DNA of 7,951 nt from JASJHI01 sp965371355 (GTDB taxonomy: Bacteria; Actinomycetota; Acidimicrobiia; Acidimicrobiales; Ilumatobacteraceae), in assembly GCA_965371355.1 (NCBI GenBank), contig CBDUYD010000135.1:1-7951 (forward strand), read 5' to 3'. The notes below the pieces were generated by a model, which was not told where the DNA came from, did no database searches, and saw only the letters and a list, made by a program, of their open reading frames with translations. A program made the translations under genes and the position numbers. This document shows, one piece after another, positions 1 to 6,600 of the stretch; position 1 is the first letter of the stretch, and each line of letters opens with the position of its first letter.

Positions 1-81
1 GTCGTACCCGAGCCAACGGTCGCGTCCGTCCTCGTCGGCTACTGGAGTTCGCTGACCGCGGCGATCTCGGGCGAGCTGTAG
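1..81 (+). CDS. C-terminal end of an unidentified protein (5' end outside the window)
   Basis: The frame is open from base 1 to a TAG at 79-81, giving 26 residues that begin VVPEPTVASV and end AAISGEL. Nearly every third codon position is G or C (about 23 of 26), as in the confirmed genes of this window, which supports real coding. Of the other two forward frames, one stops within these bases and the other runs on antisense to the neighbouring gene. The piece is too short to assign a family. It converges with the leftward SEC-C gene, leaving only 7 bases between the two stop codons, and I see no obvious terminator hairpin between them. Confidence 0.55.
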   Translation, partial: VVPEPTVASVLVGYWSSLTAAISGEL

Positions 82-88
82 CTGGCCC

Positions 89-2869
89 TCACAGGCCGAG
101 CAAGGAGCGGATGCGGTCGGGGTCCATGCCGATGCCGTCCATCTCGTCGAGGTCGGGGAAGGTGGCGATGAGCTGCACCACCTCCTCGCGCCCGACTGGA
201 TCCTTGACGGCCTCGCGAGGCGAGCGGCCACCGAGCGCCGGGATGGAGTCGTCGATCCAGCGCTCCTCGTATTCGTGCATCATCTTCATCACCGCCTCGC
301 GGATCGCCGGATCGTTCATGTCGGGTTCTGTCGGCGGCATCGGTGGCGTCGAGGACGGATCGTGATCGCGCATCATCTCCTCGACGGGACGGCTCTCCTC
401 GCCGATGTACGTCGCCGTGGGAAGCGCCTCGTCGATCAGCAGCGCGATCTCCTCGGCCCGCTCGTCGGAGTTGACCTCGACCACCAACACATCGTCCTCG
501 AGACGCAGCGTGGCGATGTTCGTTCGCGGCTGGTTGGCGCTGTCGCGCACGAGCGTCCAGCGCGGCGGGTCGTCGCCGTCGTTGCGGTCGAGGCCCGCCT
601 CGCGCAGCGACGCATCGACCGCCGCCACGTCTGGCTGCCCGTCGCCGCCGATCCGCCAGCTCAGCTCGTGGAACACGATCGGCTCGCCATCGGTGTTGGA
701 CAGTCGTGGCGGTGCCAGCGTCGCCGCGAACACGGTCGCAATCCCCAGCGGGTCATTCTCGGCGATCGCCTCGAGCATTGCGTCGAGCGCCGACCTCGGC
801 AGGGGGAGGAAGCCGCCGAACGAGCGGTACGTCTCCCCGACGGGGAGCGGACGGCCGAGCAGCAACGTGCCCGGCGGCAGCTTGCGCTCGTGATCGACGT
901 TGGTCACCGTGACCCGATCGCCGCGGCCGATGTCCAAGAGCTCCACCCAGTCGGGCCCCGAGTTCTCGACCTCGAAGACCCCGCGGTCGACCAGCGTCCA
1001 TTGCGTGGCGAGCAGCGCCTCGTCGGCGGGGAGGAGATCGGAGCGGTCCGCCAGGAAGTCGACGAATCCTCCGCCCTCGTGGAGCGCGATGTCGGCGGCC
1101 GGCAGAGAATCGGCCAGTTCCTCTCGGGTCTCCCGGCCGGCAAGGCTCGCCATCTCCGCGGCGATCCCCTCCATCGCCGACGGGTCGACCCGACGCAGGA
1201 AGCGCACCGCTTTGCCGTAGAGCCAGCCGGCCCGCGCGTCGAGCGGATGCTGCTCCTTGCCCAGGTGACAGACCTTGTACTTGCGTCCCGACCCGCAGGG
1301 GCAAGCGTCGTTGCGGCCGACGGCGGCCTTGGGTCGCTGAGCGTAGGGGAGCACTTCGGCCAGAAGGTCGAGGTCGGGCGCCGAGTGCGTGAACTCGCCG
1401 TCGTGGTCGGCGAGGTGCTCGAGGGCGCCGGAGCGCTCGAGCAGTCGGCGGGCGGCCGGCGCGTCACCCCGATCGGCAGCGAAGCCGGCAGCATCGATCA
1501 ACACCAGCGGGTGGTCGGTGTCGGACACGACCGCGTCGAGCGCAGCGATCGCCTCCGGCACGCGGCCCAGTTCATCGAGACACCTCGACCGCAACCACGC
1601 CACGCCAGCCGTCGCCACGCCATCCCCCTCGCCCGCGCCCACGCTCACGCTCACGCTCTCAGCGCTCGCCTCACCCGACGTGGCCCCACTCGACGTCGCC
1701 TCACCCAACGCTTCGGCCAACGCGTCGGCGAACCGCAGTGTCTCGGTGACCGGGACCCTCCTGGCCATGTACTCCCAGAACGCCCACGCCACGCCGTCGA
1801 ACTCTTCCAGGATCGACGTCAGGAGCCCGGTGACAGCCGTCCGCTGTTCGGCGTCGTCGCCGAGCGCTTGGGGATCGCCGGCGACGAACATCTCCGACGC
1901 CCCCACCAACATCGACAGGAAGTCGGTCTCCTCGTCGCCCAGCTTGGACTCCCACTTCAGCCCGTTGCGACGCTGCCAACTGCTCAACATGTCCCAATCG
2001 AAGTCGGCGGCGGCGACGATCGGTCCACGCCGCTGAAGACCGGCCGCCTCGAGTAGTGCATTGTGCCGTGGAGGCTGCTCGTCGACGAACGCACCCCGGT
2101 CGGCGACGAGTGCCTCGATCGTCACGGCCTCGCCCATCGCGAACGTCAGCTCCACGGGCTCGTCGGCCATGACATCGCTGTACGACTCGGTCCGCGCCGC
2201 GCGCTCGAACCCGGAACGGATCGCGTCGACCTGGCGTGTCGTCGGCGACGGCTCTTGCTCACACGCCGACAGGCGCAGGGCTCCGCCGACCACCTCGATG
2301 ATCGCCAGCCGGCCGGCGAATGGCTCGAGCCAGCCGGCGGGTCCGAACAAGACGTCGGTATCGGCACCGTCGACGTCGATGCCATCCACCTCGAGCAGAC
2401 CCAGCTCGCCACCCTCGTCGTCGATCAGCGACACCTCGTCGACGATCAACCACCAGATGAGAATCCCGAGGTCGACATCGAGCCGGACGAAGTCCTCTTG
2501 AGCATGCTCGGCCTCGACGGCGGCCGTCCAGCGAGTGCCCTCGAGCAGCGCCGGAAGGAACACCATGCCATCGCGCGCCGGGGCGAACCGCGAGTCGTCC
2601 TGGATCGCCCCGTACAGGCGATCCTCGGGATCGGTGCCCATGTCGAGGCCCATCTCGACGAGCTCGTCGGCGAGGTCTTCGCTCGGACGGGGAACGGGCG
2701 AGCGGCTGAGGGCGAGAGCGAGGGCGTCGAGGATCGAGGCATCGGAAGCGATCACCCGCCCAGCCTCGCGGATCGGGTGACGGTTGACCGCCTCCACCGC
2801 CGTCACCGTGGCTGACCCGATGACATCCCGAACGGGCGCCTGGACCGAGCGTTGCCACAGAACCGCCAC
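89..2869 (-). CDS. Large SEC-C metal-binding motif protein
   Basis: This is a 926-residue cytoplasmic protein; no signal peptide or membrane segment is visible. Its clear signature is a SEC-C zinc-binding motif at residues 523-535 (C523-P-C525, eight residues, C534-H535; bases 1265-1303), the CxCx8C(H/C) site best known from the SecA C-terminus. Residues about 420-482 look like short TPR-type helical pairs. Residues about 645-690 (GDRVTV, then PPGTLLLGRPLPVGETY and FGGFLPLP) resemble the downstream block I recall from other actinobacterial SEC-C proteins. Near the C-terminus, W871, then PALGGRSP (877-884), resembles the PALGGRTP motif of MbcA/ParS-like toxin-binding regions; that match is from memory. 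A Ser/Ala/Gly/Glu-rich hinge (about 390-417) precedes the TPR-like part. The start is GTG at 2869-2867; an in-frame TGA lies about 50 bases upstream, so the protein cannot extend far. No good Shine-Dalgarno sequence precedes it. SEC-C modules usually mediate protein or ribosome contacts, but the actual role is unknown. Confidence 0.88.
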   Translation of the reverse strand: MAVLWQRSVQAPVRDVIGSATVTAVEAVNRHPIREAGRVIASDASILDALALALSRSPVPRPSEDLADELVEMGLDMGTDPEDRLYGAIQDDSRFAPARDGMVFLPALLEGTRWTAAVEAEHAQEDFVRLDVDLGILIWWLIVDEVSLIDDEGGELGLLEVDGIDVDGADTDVLFGPAGWLEPFAGRLAIIEVVGGALRLSACEQEPSPTTRQVDAIRSGFERAARTESYSDVMADEPVELTFAMGEAVTIEALVADRGAFVDEQPPRHNALLEAAGLQRRGPIVAAADFDWDMLSSWQRRNGLKWESKLGDEETDFLSMLVGASEMFVAGDPQALGDDAEQRTAVTGLLTSILEEFDGVAWAFWEYMARRVPVTETLRFADALAEALGEATSSGATSGEASAESVSVSVGAGEGDGVATAGVAWLRSRCLDELGRVPEAIAALDAVVSDTDHPLVLIDAAGFAADRGDAPAARRLLERSGALEHLADHDGEFTHSAPDLDLLAEVLPYAQRPKAAVGRNDACPCGSGRKYKVCHLGKEQHPLDARAGWLYGKAVRFLRRVDPSAMEGIAAEMASLAGRETREELADSLPAADIALHEGGGFVDFLADRSDLLPADEALLATQWTLVDRGVFEVENSGPDWVELLDIGRGDRVTVTNVDHERKLPPGTLLLGRPLPVGETYRSFGGFLPLPRSALDAMLEAIAENDPLGIATVFAATLAPPRLSNTDGEPIVFHELSWRIGGDGQPDVAAVDASLREAGLDRNDGDDPPRWTLVRDSANQPRTNIATLRLEDDVLVVEVNSDERAEEIALLIDEALPTATYIGEESRPVEEMMRDHDPSSTPPMPPTEPDMNDPAIREAVMKMMHEYEERWIDDSIPALGGRSPREAVKDPVGREEVVQLIATFPDLDEMDGIGMDPDRIRSLLGL
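1640..1657. repeat. Three tandem copies of a hexamer inside the SEC-C gene
   Basis: CACGCT is repeated three times exactly. On the coding (minus) strand this reads AGCGTG three times and encodes Ser-Val-Ser-Val-Ser-Val at residues 405-410. It lies in a low-complexity Ser/Ala/Gly/Glu stretch just before the TPR-like region. A near-duplicate 13-mer (GCCTCACCCGACG at 1668-1680, GCCTCACCCAACG at 1699-1711, one mismatch) sits next to it. Gain or loss of units would keep the frame, so the repeat would change hinge length and would not switch the gene off. Confidence 0.8.
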
Positions 2870-2929
2870 GGCGGAATGTTCTCGTTGATGTTGCGGCCAC
2901 TGAGGGTCGCACGATCAGGAGGAACACTC
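2870..2929. other. Short divergent intergenic region
   Basis: These 60 bases separate the leftward SEC-C gene from the rightward exported-protein gene and must hold, or overlap, the promoters of both. I find no convincing -35/-10 pair. TTGATG at 2885-2890 is -35-like, but the spacing would put the transcription start inside the ribosome-binding site of the rightward gene. The only strong signal is the AGGAGG near the right edge. Promoters may lie within the neighbouring coding sequences. Confidence 0.5.
2917..2924 (+). promoter_or_regulatory. Strong ribosome-binding site for the exported protein
   Basis: AGGAGGAA contains a perfect AGGAGG (2917-2922) with seven bases before the ATG at 2930. 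This decides the start. The frame is open further upstream, to an ATG at 2852, but using that would add 26 residues ahead of the signal peptide and would overlap the SEC-C gene. Confidence 0.9.
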
Positions 2930-3538
2930 ATGTCACGACTCACCAGGGGTCTCGTCGTCGGGGCGCTCGCGCTGACGATGACCGGCGGGCCCGCGCTCGC
3001 CGACCAGGACACACCACGCGCACGACGGTTCACGGTGGAGGTCGCCGAGGACGGCGCGAAGTTCGTCTTCGCGGGCGATCATCTCATCGAGGGTGGCGAC
3101 CTGGACGGCTTCCCCGACTACGGCGACGGATTCATCACCCAGGGATTCATCTACCCCGAGGGCACCCTCCAGGGGCCCGACGACCCCGGCATCAACTGCG
3201 AATTCGACGAGAACGGGTTCCCCACCTCGTGCGAACCGCTCTACGACCCGATCGGCACGTGGACCTGCTACGGCTACCACGTCGGAGAGGGCGCCGCCAC
3301 CACGGAGGGCTACATGGTGGTCACGACCCAGATCTTCGACTTCTCCGACGATGGCAGCAAGACCGTCGTCACCGAGGGGTTCGAGCTGGACAACCAGGGT
3401 GACGTGACCGAGCGGGCGGTGGTGGGCGGCACCGGACGTTGGTCGCGGGCGAGGGGCACCCACACCCAGGAATCGTTCGGGCTGCACCCCGAGCAGTTCA
3501 ACATCCGAGCGGTGCATCACCTCAACACCATCAGGTAG
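2930..3538 (+). CDS. Exported protein, probable allene-oxide-cyclase/dirigent-like barrel
   Basis: The product is 202 residues with a typical Sec signal peptide: R3 and R6, a hydrophobic core at about 8-17, and an Ala-Leu-Ala (22-24) cleavage site before D25. The mature part (about 178 residues) alternates beta-rich segments with Gly turns. The features ITQGFIYPEGTL (69-80), GTWTCYG (109-115), TTQIFDF (132-138) and GGTGRWSRARGT (166-177) resemble the extracellular allene-oxide-cyclase/dirigent barrel families, in which a GTGxYxxARG-type strand is characteristic. I recognise this by pattern, not by search. There are three cysteines (90, 101, 113), so at most one internal disulfide is possible and one cysteine is unpaired. 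By my count the mature protein has about 31 Asp/Glu against 11 Lys/Arg, so it is strongly acidic. No catalytic residues can be named and the function is unknown. The gene stands alone, with the helicase gene 142 bases downstream. Confidence 0.82.
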   Translation: MSRLTRGLVVGALALTMTGGPALADQDTPRARRFTVEVAEDGAKFVFAGDHLIEGGDLDGFPDYGDGFITQGFIYPEGTLQGPDDPGINCEFDENGFPTSCEPLYDPIGTWTCYGYHVGEGAATTEGYMVVTTQIFDFSDDGSKTVVTEGFELDNQGDVTERAVVGGTGRWSRARGTHTQESFGLHPEQFNIRAVHHLNTIR

Positions 3539-3632
3539 CGGGGACTCTGCCGACGGCGGCCGAAACCGAGTATGAAAGAAGTCGGCGCATTGCTTTGACA
3601 AGGCACCGAGGGGCCGCGAATCGACCGGGTCG

Positions 3633-3665
3633 AGGCACGCCGACGCGTGATCCGCCGGCGTGCCT
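3633..3665 (+). promoter_or_regulatory. Perfect 10-bp inverted repeat just upstream of the helicase ribosome-binding site
   Basis: AGGCACGCCG (3633-3642) and CGGCGTGCCT (3656-3665) are exact reverse complements around a 13-base loop. In RNA the stem can extend outward by four more pairs, two of them G-U. The right arm also has a second partner: GTGCCTTG (3660-3667) pairs perfectly with CAAGGCAC (3599-3606), which overlaps the TTGACA hexamer. It could be a protein operator, a translation-controlling hairpin ending four bases before the AGGA, or a terminator for the upstream gene. No T-run follows, so a classic intrinsic terminator is less likely. Confidence 0.65.
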
Positions 3666-3669
3666 TGAT

Positions 3670-3673
3670 AGGA
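3670..3673 (+). promoter_or_regulatory. Ribosome-binding site of the helicase-nuclease gene
   Basis: AGGA sits seven bases before the ATG at 3681. An in-frame TAG at 3669-3671 overlaps it, so translation in this frame cannot begin upstream and the 3681 ATG is the first possible start. Confidence 0.75.
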
Positions 3674-3680
3674 ACTGCTC

Positions 3681-6600
3681 ATGGAGGCAGAGGATCGCTC
3701 GTGGCAGACGCGACCGCCACAGCCCGAGGCCGGGGAGGGCGCCCACCGAACGGCCATCGTGCGGCGGGCGGCCGAGGCGTGGGCCGAGCAGATCGTCGAC
3801 CTCGGCGGACGCAACAACCTGCTCTTCTACCGCGACCTGAAAGTCGGCACGATCGACCTCACGCCGTCGGATCGGGTCGACGAATCGGCCGTGCGTCAGC
3901 TCCTCGCCGGCAGAGCCACCCGGCTCTCCCGGCTCGTCGGGGCCGACGATCTGGCGGCGTTCGCGCGGCGAGGTCGACGGGTTCGCAGCAAGGCCGACGA
4001 GAACTTCGAAGAGCGCGGCCTGCAGACACTCTTCATCGCTGACGGGATGGCCACTTGGACCCACACCCGCAGCGAGTCCACCCCCGCCGCGCCGGTCGCG
4101 CTGGCCCCGCTGCGGCTCTCCCCGCGGGGCGGAGCGGCCGAGGACTTCGACCTCGACCTCGACGGTGACTGGGAGGTCAACCCGACACTCCTGCATCTGC
4201 TGCGAGTCGACTTCGGCCTCGACCTCGACACCGACGAACTGTTCACCGAGTTCGCCGACGACACCGACGACGCCGACATCAACACGGACTCGATCGACCC
4301 GATGACCTTCCACGAGTGGCTCGTCGAGCGATGTGGGGAAGTCCCCGGCTTCAGCGTGCTGCCGCGGGTCGTCGTCGGGAACTTCTCGTACGCCAAGCAG
4401 CCGCTGGCGCTCGATATCGAGACGTCGGTCGAGGCGATGGCCCGCCATCCTGTGGTGTCCGCGATCGCGGGCGACGAGGAAGCGCAGCGGGCGCTGATCG
4501 ACACCCAACCGGTCGCCGACATCTCCGAGCCCGACCACACGCCGCCCGCCGACGAGTTCCTGATCCTCGATGCCGACGCATCGCAGAGCTACGTCATCAA
4601 CGCCGCCGTGATGGGGGCCAACCTCGTGGTGCAGGGCCCGCCGGGCACCGGCAAGAGCCAGACGATCGCCAACCTGATCGCCACGCTCGCCGCCCGCGGC
4701 CTGTCCACACTCTTCGTCGCCGAGAAGCGGGCCGCGATCGATGCGGTCACCAACCGGCTCACCAGGGCCGGGCTCGACACCTTGTTGATGGACCTCCACG
4801 GCGGCACCGGCAGCAAGCGGGCGATGCTCCAACAGGTCGCCCGTGCACTCGACGCGATCGGCAGCACCCCGGCCGTCGACCGCCGCGACGAGGACGAGCG
4901 GCTCGTCGACGACCGAGCGCAGCTCAACTCCTTCGAAGCGGCGCTCCACGACCGGCGCGGCGAGGATGGGCTGTCGGTCTTCGAGATGCAGAGCGAGCTC
5001 CTCGGTGTGCGTGAGGATCTGCGTTCGGACCTGACGGTGCCTCGCTCCGTGGTCGAACGGATCAGCTGGGACGACCTGCGCGGCATCGAGCACGACGTGG
5101 CCGAATGGGTGCGCCTCGACGGCACGCTGCTGGGAACCGGCGTACATCCGTGGGAGGAGGCGGCCGGCCGGATCACGAGCACCGCACAGGCGGAGCAGGC
5201 GCTCGAACTGACCCAGCGGCTGACGACCACAACGATCCCCGATGCCGCCGACCGTCTCGGAGCCGTCGCCGCCGAGTGCGGCCTGCGGCGACCCGCCACG
5301 ATCGCCGAGTGGTCGGCGATGATCGCCCTGCTCACCAATGTCGACACGACCCTGCGGAAGTACGACCCGGGGATCTTCGACGCCGACCTCGAACGGCTCG
5401 CGAAAAGGCTCGCGCCCGCTCGGAAGGGCGCCGCCGAGCGGGGCGCCGCCGCGGTGTTCAGCGGGAGGTACCGGCGTTCGCGCAAGGAGATGTGGGCGCT
5501 CGCCCGCGTCGATCGCTCGCCGGCCGAACTGCTGGCGGGTGTCGAGGCCGCCGGTGTGCAGCGAAGGGCTTGGGCCGAACTGTCGGTCGACGGCGGGCTC
5601 CCGCGCAGCCCGGACTCACTCGCTGCGGCGAGTACGGCGCTCGCCGACGTCACGTCTCAACTCACCGCGCTCGGGACGTTCGTCGGGAACGACCATCTCG
5701 ACGGCAGCCTCGACGACGCCCGGGAGGCGACCCGCGCGCTGGTCGAGGACCGCACGATGCTCTTCCGGCTCGCCCGGCTGCACGAGATCCGCGCCAGCCT
5801 CCACCGGCGAGGACTCGAGGGCGCACTCGACGAGGTCATCGAACGGCGGCTCGGCCCCGACGATGCGGCGGCGCTCGTGCGCAGTGTCTGGCTGCGTTCG
5901 ACGCTCGACCTGATCGGCATCACCGACGCCGAGATCGCAACGTTCGACGGCACAGCCCACACCGATCTCGTCGGCGGCTTCGCACGCCGCGATCGCGATC
6001 ACATCGCCGACGGCGCGCAGCGCGTGTTGCGGCGGGTCGCCGAACGCGCCGTCGTCGCCCTCAACGAGCACCCCGACCAGGCGCAGCTGCTCCGCCAGCA
6101 GGCCGGCCGTCGGCGTGGGCATCTCCCGCTGCGCGAGCTGCTCACCAGGGCGCCCGACGTGCTGGTCGCCGTCAAGCCGTGCTGGGCGATGAGCCCGCTC
6201 GTCGTCTCGCAGCTCCTCCCGAGTGACCCGCCGTTGTTCGACGTGGTCATCTTCGACGAGGCCAGCCAGATCCCGCCGGCCGAGGCGGTGCCGTCGGTGC
6301 TGCGCGGCAAGCGCTTGATCGTCGCCGGCGACTCGCGCCAGCTGCCGCCGACCACCTTCTTCTCCACGACCGTCGAGGACGACGATCGCGACGACGACCG
6401 CGATCTCGACGACGGCGAAGTCGGCGACGACGGCGAAGTCGGGGGCGATCTCGTCACCGAGGACATGGAATCGATCCTCGACTCGATGGTCACGATGCTC
6501 CCGCCGCCCCACGGATCCAAGACGCTCGCCTGGCACTACCGGAGCCGCGACGAGCGCCTGATCGCGTTCTCCAACGCCCAGCCGTCGCTCTACGACTGGA

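Larger units (their letters stand above)
3539..3680 (+). promoter_or_regulatory. Leader and probable promoter region of the helicase-nuclease gene
   Basis: This 142-base stretch between two same-direction genes holds a perfect TTGACA hexamer (3595-3600), a possible -35 box. At 16-18 bases downstream (around 3617-3624, GAATCG and neighbours) there is no good -10, so any promoter is weak, uses another sigma factor, or is regulated. A TATGAA at 3571-3576 is -10-like but lacks a -35. The inverted repeat listed separately follows. No small open frame with a ribosome-binding site is evident. Confidence 0.45.

Noticed and set aside
275..2056. 593-residue open frame on the plus strand
   Set aside because: It is antisense to the SEC-C gene; the opposite strand carries the intact CPCGSGRKYKVCH motif, and this product is compositionally biased (Arg, His, Val) without domains.
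2885..2915. Possible promoter with TTGATG and CACGAT for the exported-protein gene
   Set aside because: The -10 match is poor, and transcription would start at or inside the ribosome-binding site, which would leave no usable leader.
2852..2929. Upstream extension of the exported-protein gene to an ATG at 2852
   Set aside because: The ATG at 2930 has a perfectly spaced AGGAGG and begins a textbook signal peptide; the longer start would bury the signal peptide and overlap the divergent gene.
3549..3586. Inverted repeat GCCGAC / GTCGGC just after the exported-protein gene
   Set aside because: Only 6 bp with a loop of about 26 bases and no T-run; expected by chance in GC-rich DNA and not a credible terminator.
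3531..5147. 538-residue open frame on the minus strand
   Set aside because: It is antisense to the N-terminal half of the helicase gene, overlaps the end of the exported-protein gene and the leader repeat, and shows no recognisable motif.
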